Origin: Epiperipatus broadwayi
Taxonomy: Eukaryota > Onychophora > Udeonychophora > Euonychophora > Peripatidae
NCBI GenBank assembly: GCA_028023455.1
Contig: JAQFVV010000036.1
Coordinates: forward strand, 3,564,452 to 3,628,451
Reading direction: 5' to 3'
Length of the DNA stretch: 64,000 nucleotides
Part shown: positions 22,996 to 36,318 of the stretch, in pieces
Position numbering within the stretch: position 1 is the stretch's first letter
How the letters are laid out: every line of letters begins with the position of its first letter
Notes under the pieces: model-generated
The model's database searches: none
What the model was told of the DNA's origin: nothing
The model's input: only the letters and a program-made list of their open reading frames with translations
Made by a program: the position numbers and the translations under genes

Positions 22996-23227
22996 TATAA
23001 AGATTTCATATATAGGGTAAATAAGCACAGACTTTCACATGACCCACCACTCTCCATTCTATGTCATAACACTGATATACTTGAACACATATAAGTCAAA
23101 AAGATAAATAATCACCAATATACATATTTCATGCTAAACCAGCAATCATCAGTTGGTCCAGATTATCATCTCTACACATATATTGATACAGGTATATAAT
23201 AAACCTGTATTTCAGTTATAAAGATTT
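22996..23227 (-). mobile_element. Solitary hammerhead-family-2 element with 11-bp TSD
   Basis: An 11-bp direct repeat, TATAAAGATTT, flanks the insert (22996-23006 and 23217-23227). The 210-bp insert is the reverse complement of the shared part of the 12.0-kb units: its left end complements GTGCTCATATACCCTATAT, and its middle carries the hammerhead. Single unit, no ORF. Confidence 0.8.
23105..23170 (-). ncRNA. Hammerhead ribozyme, complete conserved core (type I)
   Basis: Minus strand. CTGATGA occupies 23152-23146. Stem II is TGCT/AGCA with loop GGTTT (23145-23131), and GAAA occupies 23130-23127. Stem III is AU/AU around AUGU, then A as cleavage nucleotide (predicted cut between 23119 and 23118). 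Inner stem I is ACCAA with TTGGT (5 bp); after a TGG bulge, outer stem I is ATAATC with GATTAT (6 bp). All invariant core bases are present. Weak points are a U-U opposition at 10.1/11.1, where natural ribozymes prefer G-C, and a two-pair stem III. The two-part stem I is typical of natural type I hammerheads. Confidence 0.75.
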
Positions 23228-23631
23228 AATAAAATTTTATTCAGCACATTTGGTAATTCAATTCTGATAATATATTTAGCACTCAATTCCATTCTAGAAT
23301 GATTTCTGATAACTTTGACTTTTGTAATATTTTAGTATTATACCATCTATAATCCATGATCCATTCTGAAAATATTGATGATAAATTGTAGTTTATCATA
23401 CAAAAGAAATTTGGGTTAATCCATTTGAAAAATACTTGCAAATTTATATCCAGATAATTAGCATTTTACCATTTCTTTTATTAGCAATATAGTACTAATC
23501 CATGGTTTAAAGATACTTAATCCATTTTGCTATACAGTTCAGGTCATTTTTATATTGAATATGATCAAGCAATAAATTATTATCCATAAATACATTAACA
23601 CCACTGACATTAATTTAAAATTCAGCATGAT
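23228..23631. other. Non-coding stretch
   Basis: A/T-rich, no recognisable feature. Confidence 0.5.
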
Positions 23632-23840
23632 AATAGATAGACAATTGAAATCTTAAACTGGATTCCAAGAGATTGTAAAAGATCCAGAAAGAGACCATAG
23701 ATGGATGGATGAAATAAGAAAGTGTTTAGGGGTGATGTGGAGAAGAAAAGCTAAAGATCAGAAAAGATGGATTGAACTTGGAAAGATCTTCATCCTGCAG
23801 TGAATTGATAATGGTTGATGGTGATGATATGTGAATTTAA
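23632..23840 (+). pseudogene. RTE-type LINE 3' fragment
   Basis: The sequence aligns by eye with 34690-34920 and 45200-45412 (landmarks ACAATTGAAATCTTAAACTG, GGGTGATGTGGAGAAG, CTTCATCCTGCAG). It codes for the C-terminal tail after reverse transcriptase: ILNWIPRDCKRS, then WMDEIRKCLGVMWRRKAKD, then RWIELGKIFILQ. It ends in TGATGGTGATGAT repeats, the usual 3' end of RTE elements. 5'-truncated. Confidence 0.85.
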
Positions 23841-25640
23841 ACTTATTAATTAAAGTCCATCTTTCAAAAATGCATGATGAGATAGTCCATAATTTTGAAC
23901 AAGTTGTTTCACAATTGTTTGAAAGGAAGAAATGAGCTACTTGATTGAAGTTATTACCAGTATCCCATAAGCAGTTTTATAAAGTATTCATTAAAAATTG
24001 AAAACAATAATAAAATTGTCTTGAAATAGCATTTAATGATAATCCCTTGTTTGCTGTTATTGTTTATCCATTTCAATTCAAAGAGAAGAAAACATTTTTG
24101 CCAAGCTAGGCAAAATGCCTAAACTGAGTTGATCTATTCAGACATCATAAAGTAGAATGTCAATGTGGCTATTTTAAAATTTTAATTGGCTTATATTTTG
24201 AATGTGCTGAAATTTCTGATGACTGTATGAATTTTCCAAACACAACTATTTATATCTTTTGGCCAGCTAATATCTTGATTAGCTAATATTTCCCACTATG
24301 TTTTTCTATTTCCACATTTTTATGGAAAAATTTAAACTGACCATTTTTCAGACAGGAAGTAAAATAATAAAGAAAATAATAATTTTACAATCATTTACTT
24401 AATAAATGAATAAAATATAATTTATATTAATTTTCTTAAAGTTCTCAAATATTTAATTACTTATTCATTTAATAAATATCTTTAAATTAAATTACACTAT
24501 TAAATAAAAAACCTAATTTATCAATTCATCTAATAAATATCTTTTAATTAAACAAAATAAATTAATTTTGCTAGTTTGACATTAATAATTTGACCAAATT
24601 AAAACTTTTACAATCTCGTGCATGCACACATATATTTTAAATGACTTTTTTGTCCTACAACTTTAAGTAAATGTAATTTTAATTGTAATTATCTTATTTA
24701 AAAATATTTTGAACTATTATGTTTAATTTATTGTCCTATTCTGTATCTCTTTATAAAATATTTATTTCGTGTGTGTGTGTCTCTATAATTCAATTGTGCT
24801 TTTAGAAAAAAAATAAGACACATGTATTTTATGAGACATCTTTAAAGACCTATTTTAAAATTATATTTTCTATTACACAATAACACGAGAGACTTTTAAA
24901 CATAATTTTGACCATATTATCTGCTATCTAACCAATCACAGTGATGAATTTAATTTGCTTAACTATAAAATAAAGCCAATAAATTTTTTTGCAGTTTTTA
25001 AGTTATATTTAAAAATTACAATAGTAAATGTAAGATAAACAGAGCAAAACTTTCCATACAACAATTAATGTGCTAGTATAGGAAATGTGATCATGTGATG
25101 CTTAATGGTTTAAGTAAATGTAAGGTTACAATATGTAGTTGTTATAATTTCAATACAAGATGATATAAAACATAAATTGTATATATACTACAATGCATAA
25201 AATAAAATATTTTCTACATATTTAAAGTATCTAAAGTAAAATTTTCCAGAAAAAACTTATCCTAAAATAAAGTTAAATTGAAAAGATAAAAATACAGGAT
25301 TATTTTTAATATTTTTTTATCTTTTGATTATATTGTGTTGTCTGAATATTTTATTTTATTGAGAGCAAATGTCATACCATCTATGATAGATTATACTGTT
25401 GAGGAAAAACTGTCTATTATTAATTTATAAATTTTATTTCTTCAAAAAAAGAGCTATAGGGAGTAGTGTCTAAATTAAAGAAAGGATGTATATTTTACAT
25501 GTAAAATGTAAATTTAAAATAAATTAGCAATATAAATTTTGTTGTTAGTTCATATTATGAACATCTGGAATGCAATTTTTTTTACATGCCATTAAATGGG
25601 TTTTCTTATTCTTGTTTTTTTATTGAAATAAGAAAACTGG
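23841..25640. other. Non-coding stretch
   Basis: A/T-rich; no gene seen. ACATGTAAAATG-type short palindromes near 25495. Confidence 0.5.
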
Positions 25641-25742
25641 TGGTGGTGATGGTGGCAGCGGTGGTGGTGGTGGCGGAAGTGGTGGTTGCAGTATTATTAT
25701 TATTATTGGTGGTGGTGGTTGTTGTTGTTATTATTATTATGT
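25641..25742. repeat. GGT/ATT trinucleotide microsatellite
   Basis: Mixed GGT, GTT and ATT units. The valine-rich ORF over it (25586-25774) is the translated repeat. Confidence 0.85.
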
Positions 25743-25783
25743 GCCATGTGAATAATATGCAAATAAACATTTAAAAATGCAAT

Positions 25784-26301
25784 TTGGTACCTTATACAAA
25801 AAAAAAAGCAACAGTTAGTAATAGTCACTATTGTGTTAATGGAAATAGAATTGCCATAACTTTTAACCAGAAAGATCTGGATAGTATTTTCACAAGTGGT
25901 TATATATTAAATGATCATATTCAAACAGTGGTTAATAAGTCTCTTAAAATTATGGGCATGATTTTGAGATCAAATATTCAATTTAAATTAAAAATATATA
26001 GGTTATTATTTGATACATTAATTGTGCCTGTTTTGCATTATGGTTCTATTGTTTGGAATCGTACAATCAAGCAAATAAAATACAAGACAAATATTTTAAA
26101 TATATTTATAAAAATAAAACATATACTAAGAAGATAAACAGTATATATAATGAAAGACTGTTAACAGACATGTCATTTTTATTTAAATTAGTGCATGGAA
26201 CTGTATCTTTAGAATATGCAATTACAAGAATTTCAATTAGGGTTCCAACTTATAATTCTACATGTCATGAATTGTTTTATTTACCTATATTGAGACAGTA
26301 A
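25784..26301 (+). pseudogene. Non-LTR retrotransposon RT C-terminal fragment
   Basis: The frame at 25784-26137 reads LNDHIQTVVNKSLKIMGMIL, then KIYRLLFDTLIVPVLHYGSIVW. These match the thumb region following the RT palm in jockey/I/CR1-type LINEs (H-I-x3-V-x-K-x5-G, then L-V-x-P-x-L-x-Y-x-S-x-x-W). After a frame change near 26130, the second frame gives YNERLLTDMSFLFKLVHG, the usual RL-x2-DM-x-F-x-F/YK-x2-NG region. About 20 residues around the shift are lost. The catalytic palm motif (FADD) is missing. Ends with PTYNSTCHELFYLPILRQ and a stop. Confidence 0.75.
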
Positions 26302-27315
26302 TTCCTGCTAGAAAACCCTGCTGATTACATTCTGTTAATGCTCTAATATTAAATATTACATGGGTATTATTTTATTAATAAATACTACTTATTGAAACTT
26401 AATTATAGCCTTTTTATTTTACAAAATCTCATTCTCAGATCAAAAATTATTTGATTAAAGCCCACTGAACCCTAGGTAGATAATTATGTTTCTCCTTACA
26501 TCTCTCTCTTATCGGTATTACTGATGTCTCACTCATTGTTTTTTCATTATAACATATATATATATATATATATACGTGTCTTATTTATTATAGACATTTA
26601 ACAAATTATTATCACTATTGTAATTAAGTATTTTTATTATAATTTTACATATATATATATACATCAACTTTAGATACTCTATTAGCTAAATAGATTTATT
26701 AATAATATCGAAGAATAAAATTGGAAGAATAGAATTCTCAAATTTTATATGCTATTCAAGGAATACCTGCATAATAAAATTAGAGAAAATTTGACACATA
26801 TGACAGTTTTCTTGAACCATGAAAAGGAACATTGACATTTATTTAATCTGGAAAATATTAAGTTGGCTTGCGACTGAAAAGGGGAGATAAAAGAATCATA
26901 ATACTTTAATCACAATGAAAATGTCATCAATAAATTAATAAACACATCCAATCGAGTATTTATTGAAATATATAAATTTGAATACTCATAAGAGTAAATA
27001 ACCAAAACACTTTAATTAATTATAGCATCAATTAAAAGACATAAATATGCATTTGACATGAAAGGGTTATTAATATAAATATCTATTATTAAGATTATTT
27101 TCTTTATTAGTTCACGATATGGCTAATGCATAATTTATTATAAGCACACAGTGTACATATAATAGACTCAACCTCAGCCATTTATATATGTATGACATTA
27201 AAAATACTATAGCAAAATATATAATTTAACAATTCAAAAACTGTACACTTATTAAAGGATAGTGGAAGAAGTTATTTTTAATATAATATATTTCAATCCA
27301 GCTTTAACAACGTAC

Positions 27316-27316
<1 letters not shown>
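26302..27316. other. Non-coding stretch with short TA tracts
   Basis: A (TA)12 tract at 26551-26574 and a shorter one near 26650; otherwise nothing recognisable. Confidence 0.6.

Positions 27317-27381
<65 letters not shown>
27317..27381. repeat. (TA)n microsatellite
   Basis: About 32 TA units without interruption. Confidence 0.95.
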
Positions 27382-27383
<2 letters not shown>

Positions 27384-29641
27384 GCCATTACAATTTAGTC
27401 ACTAGCTAAATTTATAGTAATGTGCATGTAGAAAAGGTAAACCAAAATCATCATCACATTTTTATATAACCATAAAAGAAGCTGTAGGGAATCCAAGTTC
27501 AAACCCTACCAGATCAAAATTTCAAAAGCTTTAAACAGAAAGAGAGTGGGACAACAATTATATGCTTTATTTGTTTGTGTGTTGATAGAAAGGTAATACA
27601 CACATTTAAACTATTTAATATTTAGTTTTTCTGTTAAAAAGCAAAGTTATAATGCATACGTATAGGCAGTGTATGTGTAAACTATTTAATTGTTTTATAT
27701 TTCAAATATTCAACATTTTAACTTTCTTTAAAACTAACCTATGCTTGATCGATTCTAATATCTTATTCTATACTTCTATTTTCTTTTCTATAATTGTAAT
27801 TGGGATTTAAAAGTTACAAATTTAATTAAATAATAGGGTTATAATTACTAAGCTAGCAATTATATTCTTTAATGTTAGTTTATGAATGATTTGAAATAAG
27901 GAAGTATGTGTGTACATTACATACAGAAATTTACATTTATTAAATATTGAAAAAAAAGGAAGGATTAAATCTGTCAAATTATTTTTTTTGTACAATTTTA
28001 TGTTAAAAGAGGAAATCTGTTTAATCAGATATCTATCTTTGTAGCAATTTTGTTTTTGTAAATGATTGTTTTTCACTTTGGGAGCTTATAATGGGTGGGA
28101 ACTCTAATTATGAAATTGTCTTATCTTAAGATCTAAAGAAGGAAGCTCAAAAATTTGAAATGTTACCTAGATGTAAGAAAAAAAGAAAGGAAATAAGGAT
28201 TAAGTCTATTTTTTTAAAACAAAAGTGTCTGGAAAAAGGATTAAACTTTTCAGTTGAAAAATAATTTAGTTGAAAATAAATTAGAGATCTAATTAAAACG
28301 AATTTGTCCAAAAATAGCAAGTGACGCTATCCCTGATTGGTTAAGTTAGCTAAAAATTGGATATAAAAAGCTGTCTGGAATTATTATTATTGTGATTATG
28401 ATTCAGATTATTAGACTATTAAATTGAATGTTGAAAATATAAGAAATGGCTGGCTAAAAAAATTATATGTATGTCCCATCTTTTCCGGACCATCTGGGGA
28501 AGCTGCACATCACATAGGAAAGAAAAGATGTTTTGTCTAAAATAATATTCTACACCTTTCAACTGACCAGAGAAATAAGATGTTTTTAATAGAAGGAAGA
28601 AAGCATTCACCTGCATTCAAAGAAGATGAATTAATCTACTGATAAATATTAATCATCAAGTCCAATTAATTGTTACAACAACTGATTTTAAACTCAAGAA
28701 AATTTATAAATGTGAAAATAACTGCTGTATTTCATCCACATGCTTGACAGGAAGAGAAGAAAAATTAATATAATGATTTCCAAATTGTCCACTAAAGCAA
28801 ATAACCTCAATAGAGTCATCATCATCAAATAGTTATACACCTCAAGAAAGAGATTGTTCCCACGTAAAACGGAAATGGTAGCTGCAGAAATATAGACATT
28901 ATACAAGACAAGTTTGAACCCTTGAAAATTTGCCACAAACAAAAGATCGGTAATATGACTTTTTATATCTATTTTCTTTATGATATCAGAGTCTTAATAA
29001 ACATTTTAGCAATAAAGTGGTATATTTCATTTAAAGAACTTTTAAAGACTATTCAGATCGATTAAAAACAAGAATGTCTTACTAATAATAACTTTGAGCT
29101 TCATAAATGATCTTGAATGTATCAAAATTATTTGTTTATTAATTTTACAGTTATGAAAAATATTAATGTGTAAAACAATTTTTTTTATGGTATTATGATT
29201 TTAGTTTTAACTAATATATTATTATTATTTTGGTTTTAAATAATATTTTGTTATTATGGGATAAAACACGCACATACATAATATTTTTATATGTGTATAA
29301 TTGTGAGTGAATGTGAAGTAACAAGTAGTATTAGAATATTAGATTATTTTGTTTCAAGTTAAGTATAGCATTTCAGAGGTAGAAGAGAGGGGGGAGACAA
29401 TAATTTAAAACTTGTTTCTAAAACTTGCTCTTTCAATTCTATTAACATTTTTTTTTACATTCTACTTACATGTTAGATTTATAAAGTTTGTGTGCTAATG
29501 AGCAGATAATTTTTTTTTTCTTGAAATACTTTTCTCATGGAGTGAAAATCATAGTCAATGTGACATCCAACTTAATACAAAATACATTTGAAGGGAAAGG
29601 GGGAAGAACTTGAAATTAATCTGAGGATTGTTATATAATCA
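27382..29641. other. Non-coding stretch
   Basis: No gene seen. At about 27487-27515 the minus strand reads GGTTTGAACTTGGATTCC, B-box-like, but there is no A box to make it a tRNA-like element. Confidence 0.45.

Positions 29642-29716
<75 letters not shown>
29642..29716. repeat. (ATT)n microsatellite
   Basis: About 25 perfect ATT units. A smaller ATT/ATC tract follows at 29988-30020. Confidence 0.95.
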
Positions 29717-29718
<2 letters not shown>

Positions 29719-30361
29719 TGTCAATTTTCAAGTTTATCTAGAAATTTTTATGTATATGTTAGAAATGCAGTAATAAATATTAGTTTGTTTTATTAAATGA
29801 GGTGTATATATTTCATTAAGTGTAGTCTTTGTTAAGTGTGAACATTCATCATCATCAGTGGTTGAATATTAGTTATTTAAGATATAAGTAAATATGCTAA
29901 AATTAAGCAATAATTATGAATTTCTTTATAAAAATTAGTTTTATGTTTAGGCTTAGTCCTAGAGCTGTAGTTGAAACCCTTGTCATTATCGTTATTATTA
30001 TCATCATCATCATCGTCATCAACGTTTTAATTAATGAGCTGTTTAAATGTTTAAAGGCCATAAATAAATATTGATTTTATAATATTTAGTGATTTCTTAT
30101 TATTATTATAACCACATCCCATCATCTATTTCATGCAAGGATGAGTGAATTGCCATCCTAAATTAGTTATATATAATCTGAGCTAGTAAACTTATAAAAA
30201 TATTGAAACACATTTGTTATGCTAAGATCTAAAAAGTGATTTATGTCTAATATACTCCACTTTGGTTTAAAGATGTTTTACTTTTACCTAAATATTAGTG
30301 CGTGTAGTGATATGGCTCAAAAAGCAAAATCTTCCATTTTTATTAGAAATAAAGTACCAAA
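29717..30361. other. Non-coding stretch
   Basis: Holds the ATT/ATC tract at 29988-30020; no gene seen. Confidence 0.5.
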
Positions 30362-30452
30362 AAAGGGGATTCAAACCCGGTACATGTGAAAGGTTATTAG
30401 ATATAACCGTGTCTAGATTCAGATAATCTAGTGGCGCCCTGCTAGACCATAT
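30362..30452 (-). repeat. tRNA-like sequence with A and B boxes
   Basis: On the minus strand, TGGTCTAGCAGGGC fits an A box, then TAGAT/ATCTA forms a stem around seven bases, a long variable-like region follows, and CGGGTTTGAATCC fits a B box. The spacing between boxes is long and the acceptor ends do not pair well, so I read it as a tRNA-derived (SINE-like) sequence, different from the Gly-derived family. Confidence 0.45.
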
Positions 30453-30808
30453 TCACTTAGTATTTGTTTAAACATGCACTTAACATCAAACCAAGAAATG
30501 AAAGTGAATAAAATCTACTGTCGGTATACCTGAGCAGATATTTTATTGAGTTACTAGTGTACTCACTTCACGTGATTTCCATATACCTGAGTTATAATAC
30601 TTGTTATTAATAATTTGTTTATAATTATTGATATTTGGATATTGAGAAATCCAACATTATTTTAAATATTATGATCTTATATATTGTAGACTACTCAGGT
30701 ATGGAAATAGTTATTTGATCAACCTTTAATTTTGTTACAATGAACTCCTTTACTTATTTCTTTTGAACCTTTACTTGGATTTTTTTTTTTTGATACTTTA
30801 ATTATGTT

Positions 30809-30811
<3 letters not shown>

Positions 30812-30892
<81 letters not shown>
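30812..30892. repeat. (TA)n microsatellite
   Basis: About 40 TA units; the tyrosine-isoleucine ORF across it is its translation. Confidence 0.95.
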
Positions 30893-30895
<3 letters not shown>

Positions 30896-33800
30896 GACAT
30901 ATTTTAAAATATATAAGTGACACATTTTAAATTGTATTAATTTAATTAGTGTAAAATATTAAATTACTTTATTTATTTGGATATATTACTGACCACATGA
31001 TTAGCTTTCCTTTAGATTGATTGATTACCTAGTTGATTTTTTTGCTGATCAAACATACATTCATTATTTGATCACAGCCCTTCTATGCATCATACATTTT
31101 TTTAAAAATTAGGCACTTCATAGCATGAGCAAAACAAAAAGTTTCAATCTGACAATTTGTTCTCCAAGCAGATCTAATCAAATATCTATTTCTTTGATTT
31201 TCTTACTGACAATGATATTCTCATAAATCTTCCCAACAAAGTAATTTGAAGATATCAATGTTTCTTTTATAGTGCTTTTTCAGTGATCCACTTTCACATA
31301 TTTAAAAAGTTACAGAAAAAACTATAACTGGAACAATTTTCCTACCACTGATAACTTTTCTATCGTTTACATTACATGACTATTCAGAATTAACTTGTTA
31401 CATATTTAGTGAATGCAGTATTATTTATTGATGATAAATGATCCAGAAACGCAAATTGCAGAATAGTTCTAAGATCTCATTGATAAGATTAAATTCAGCT
31501 GGTGATCCTGCCATCATATCAATAACTGCTTCATATTGAGGTATATTGTTATCTTACAAATCTCTTTTTTAACTTTCCTAAGGAGTCTTCAAGTACTTTC
31601 CTGAATCCATGCCTACCTTCATGCAAGCTGATTTCCTTCATTAAATATTCAGTAAATTTGAATAAGTAAAGTGATAATATAAAATGTTATTTAATGCTTT
31701 TCCAAATTAAAATCAATCTGATATATTATCTATATAGACCTTCCTAACGATGACAATGGAATATTCTAATGCACATTTTCCTGGAAAGAAATCACAATTT
31801 AGTATAATAAACTGAATTAAAACATTGGTACAATTAACAAAGCATCTCCTGGCATTTTCAATAATCCAATGTGTATTTTTCTTTAAAACTAGTGTGTATA
31901 TTTAAAATTTTTCTTTTTGGGTAACTATAATTTGTAGAAAATGATTTCAAAATAATTTTACTTGTATTAGATATAAAATATATATAATTTGTGTACTGTA
32001 CCAAGACACCTTTCTTAGATCCAGAAATATATATATATTTCTTATCTGTAGAACACCGATTCTGGTGTAATACTATGGTATTAATTATAGTAGTCTTAGC
32101 TTAGATAATAATCCCAGAGCTATTCTTCCATTATTAAAAGTTCTTTTACATAAAATACTGCATAACAAATGACCTGGGTGATGTTTTGTAGTAAACCACT
32201 TCTATATATTCACTCCACCACTGTTCATCTTTGTTACTTCACTTATAATCTATCCATTACATTTTTAGCAAACTTATTTGTATCTAAAATTTGGTCTCAT
32301 TAATTCCCTAAAAGGCAACTTATTTTTCCCAACCTCTGTTTTCATTTTTTTATGTCGTTGCAAGTGGTATGACAAGTATTCTTTGAAATTTCTTATAAAA
32401 TTTTTATTTTATTTTATTTTTTAACATCTCATTTCTTTTACAATTACCATTCATCCGTTTTAATTTGACTGGTTGTTTCTTCTTATTTAATTTCTTTTAA
32501 ATTTCTATTTGTTCACACTTCATCTGTTATCTATAGATTACATGTGAATCTCAATATAATTTCTGATGTTATAATGAAAAGCAATATTATGTTCTATACA
32601 TTATAGCGGCAACATTAGATAAGTTAATGGTTCTTATATGTTACTATTAGGACTCTATCTATTTCTACCTCCACCTTCACTCCTTAGTTATACATCTTTT
32701 TATTTTATTTTTATCCTATTTTCTGTCTAACCCTACCTATTTATAATTTTAATTTTTACCTCATTCTCATGTTCTTATTCTATAATAAGCTCCTTGTTTA
32801 TTTTTTTATCTGACCAAACTGAAGTCTTTAATTGCTATGTCTCAAAATATATTCAAATTGATTCCACTGATTTTCATCTGATGTTTTCTAGGTTATAATT
32901 CGTACAATAAAATGAGCTCTCATTTTACAAGTGTAAATTAGGCTTTCCCCTACAGCTAACTGGACATTATGAAATAAACTTTTATAATTTCTTCACTACC
33001 TTAGAGATGGTGTGGCAGAACATTGTATCATAGTAATATTGAATTAGAATCATTAAGTCAAACTGATAACATATGGTGTGATTAGATCCAATGGTACGCT
33101 TTGTATATTCTTCCCAGCAATGAAATCTGTATCATTTAGTCTTTCTTATCTTCAATTTGAATAATAGACAATATGTTCTTTTCAAGTAAAATATTCCATT
33201 TTAATCCACTTTAATTTGTCAATGTGTTTTCTTCTTAGTCTCAACAATCTACCTTTTCAAAAGTGATCATCCCCATGCAATTTGTAATTTCCCTATTTCT
33301 CTATAACAATATCAGCAACTAGATACTCCAATAATTTAATCTAATTGCACCATATACATCACATCACATATAGAAAATAGTATTGATTTTTTTCTCAGCA
33401 ATATGTGATTGCTTTTTGAACCTACTTCCAACATTATGGCTTCATGTCCTTTTGTTATCATTCATGATAGCTGTGACAAAAGCATCCACATTGCTACCAC
33501 TCAATATAGTTCTTAGCAATTAAATATTACAAAACATAAAAGTAAGATTAAGAAAAATGTTACTTTTTATAAAGAATTATAAAAGAGAAAAAGTGAGAAT
33601 CAGCAAGGATTTTAGTGTATGCTCAAAAGTATCATAAATAAACAAAAAGATTATACCTAGCTATGGCATCGGATATTATTTGCGATTTATGAAACTGATA
33701 TTTTGTAAATACTTTTTTTCTGTATCTTCAAACTTCTCTCACTATACATGCTTGTAGCTAAACAATAAATGGAATAAATAAGTCCAAATACATTACTAAA

Positions 33801-33944
33801 TTAATTCATAAGCTACATTCCCAAAAGAATCATTTAAATGGACTTGAAGATAATGTCCACATTTTGTTATATCAAAACATTAAGCTGCTGTATTCACAAT
33901 TAGGAAATAACTTTATAAAATTAATAAGTAAAATATATAAATGA
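30893..33944. other. Non-coding stretch, possibly eroded repeats
   Basis: Three kilobases without an ORF above background. Composition is slightly less A/T-biased than the surroundings, especially 31050-33450, suggesting old decayed transposon sequence, but no domain could be read in any frame. Confidence 0.4.
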
Positions 33945-33948
33945 GATA

Positions 33949-34200
33949 ACCACTAAATATCACATGATCACCATTCTTTATCCTTACATGAGTTGTTTAC
34001 ACAGAGGCAAAACTCTCCATACAGTAGCACAACTCAGTGCAAGCCAGAATAATCAATTTAGTCTGATGATATTGGATGAGTAAGCACTAGATAGGATTTT
34101 ATACACAAACCTTCCAGAATCTATAGATTACTCAGGCTTGTACTGAGTGGTACTACTGTGTGGAGAGTTTTGCCTCTGTATGTATATGACATAATGTTAC
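33949..34200. mobile_element. Foldback MITE (ATCACATGATCAC family)
   Basis: Begins CCACTAAATATCACATGATC. The arms are ACAGAGGCAAAACTCTCCATAC...CAGTGCAAGCC (34001-34045) and GGCTTGTACTGAGTGG...GGAGAGTTTTGCCTCTGT (34134-34180). The loop is about 90 bp and holds GATGATATTGGATGAGTAAG. Relatives lie at 43528-43747, 47160-47300, 47541-47717 and 51460-51592. Confidence 0.75.
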
Positions 34201-34639
34201 TTGTTAAATAAAAATTGAATAGATGAGTAAAAATATTAACATGATCATACAAACAATACTCAATCTGAATTAAGCATTGGTTTGTGCAGTGACAGAGATT
34301 CAAACTCAGGTTTACATATTTCTAGATCTATTCTTAACTTAATAAATAAATCACAATTGTGCCAATTGAATGAAATCATCATTCTTGCCTAATATGTGAG
34401 TGTACAAATATCACATGATCCCTCTCCACATCAGTAATTAATCTTAAAGTTATATTTATATTTCAGCTTTTATATGATGACAAAAATCATTTACATCTAT
34501 GCAACAAAAAAACTATTTAAAAAGTAATAAAATAATTAAATTCAGTATTTATAAATTACCATTTACTAGGCCACAGTCAGTTCACTATAAATCCAAATGC
34601 AACTTTTTAAAAAAAAAACAGACTTCACTTCCTTTCTTT
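34201..34639. other. Non-coding stretch
   Basis: Nothing recognisable. Confidence 0.5.
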
Positions 34640-34921
34640 TTTTGGGATCTATCATAAAAATTCATGGTGGAGTTGGGTTGGACATATTGTTAGAAAAGAT
34701 GATAATAGATGGACAATTGAAATCTTAAACTGGATTCCAAAAGATTGTAAAAGACTCAGAAGAGACAACATGTGAGATGAATGGATGAAATAAGAAAAAG
34801 TGCAGGGGTGATGTGGAGAAGAGATGCTAAAGATCAGAGAAGATGAATTGAACTTGGAGATACCTTCATCCTGCAGTGGATTGATAATGGTTGACAATGA
34901 TGATGATGATGATGTCAGATT
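34640..34921 (+). pseudogene. RTE-type LINE 3' fragment
   Basis: Codes in pieces for WSWVGHIVRKDDNRWTIEIL, then NWIPKDCKRLRR, then a tail with GVMWRRDAKDQR and ELGDTFILQWIDNG. It ends in (GAT)n. Stops break it at the ACATGTGAGATGA and GATGAATTGA positions. It is the same kind of tail as 23632-23840 and 44948-45412. Confidence 0.85.
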
Positions 34922-36318
34922 CAAAAAAAGAATTTTGGTACAGAAAAAGTGTTGGTAAATTACCATGAAATTAATATTTTGAACCTTAATTATTAAGAGA
35001 TTTGTGGTATAATGATTGGCATAACCACTCGTCATTGTCTTAAACTAATATTCAAGTCAGGGCCTAAAAAATCTTTTAGGTCACAAATAGGCATATAATT
35101 TTTTTCCTATTAGATTCTTTACACATATGGCGATCTAAAAATGCCTGAAAAATAGCCATTTAAATATTCCTAGCTAGAAGATAAATATCCTAAATTAATT
35201 TGGGGTTTAGTCAAACCTTTATAATTTTTTCAATAACAATTTAAATGGTTTTACAGCTGTAATAACAATTCCTTTGATCTTTAAACTTATTGCTATTGTT
35301 TTCTTAATTTGATTTCTGACAATATCTTTATATAAGAAAAAGTATTTAGATATTTGATATTTGCTTAATATTGCACTACCAATGTTTTTAAATTTGTTGT
35401 TCATTCATATTATTTCATATTTACACTTAACAAAAAAAAATCTGTAAAATGAATAACAAAGGGAAAACCAATTAGATGGCAAAAAAATTGTAACAAAATT
35501 TGACACTTTGTTATAGTAATATAATATGTATGCACAGATGCAAAGTTATATTATACTCAATATAGGGACATCTTACCATAAAATTATTTAATTTTTAATA
35601 ATACATAAAAATATTTATCACCTTTTTAAATGTCCATTTTTCTACTATTATATATATTTTTTGAGATAGTTAACAATAAATTTATAGATATCTGATATTT
35701 TTAATAAAAAAATATTGCTATTTTTTACTTCTTTGCTTAAGTAATAAAATATTTGATTTTAAGACTCAGATGAAAAGCTTTAAATATTGTTATGCTAGAA
35801 TGAATTGTGCAAGGAATACTAAGAAATGGTAAACAATAACAAACTACAGTGATATTGTTTAGTTAAAGCAATCTATTTCCTAGTTTATTTGTCTATATTT
35901 GTGCACAAAGTTTAGATGCATTCACCAGACTCATTTAATCATAAAACAAATCACATAATTGCAACATATGTGATTAAGTACAATGATACAAAACAGTCAA
36001 AAATTAAAAATTTGTAGTCCAATTCTCAACTGAGAAAACTAAAATAATGGAATTGTTGTGTTCAACCTATCAATTCAGTATTCAAAGATTACATGACCTC
36101 TTAAGCAACTAAAGATAATTATTAAATTTTCAATTTTGGAGGGCTTTTTTATCTCAACTTCTTCATATTCTAACCATCCACCACACAGAACCTTAGATCA
36201 CTTCTCCCTATGTGCTTGCATTTTCTTGAACAACTTTCACTCATTAAGAGACCTAGAGGTATCAAACAGTGGGATTTCTATGCCAATTTTGACAAACTGG
36301 CATTTTTCTATTACAACA
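34922..36318. other. Non-coding stretch
   Basis: A/T-rich; no gene seen. At 36130-36300 a less biased segment encodes nothing recognisable in either direction. Confidence 0.45.

Noticed and set aside
25586-25774. Valine-rich 62-codon ORF
   Set aside because: Translation of a GGT/GTT microsatellite.
30719-30925. 68-codon ORF with repeated Tyr-Ile
   Set aside because: Translation of the (TA)n microsatellite.
34060-34095. CTGATGA in the foldback MITE at 34.06 kb as another hammerhead
   Set aside because: No GAAA follows at a distance allowing stem II, and the sister copy at 43.6 kb has CTGAGGA with no pairing partner; a chance match.
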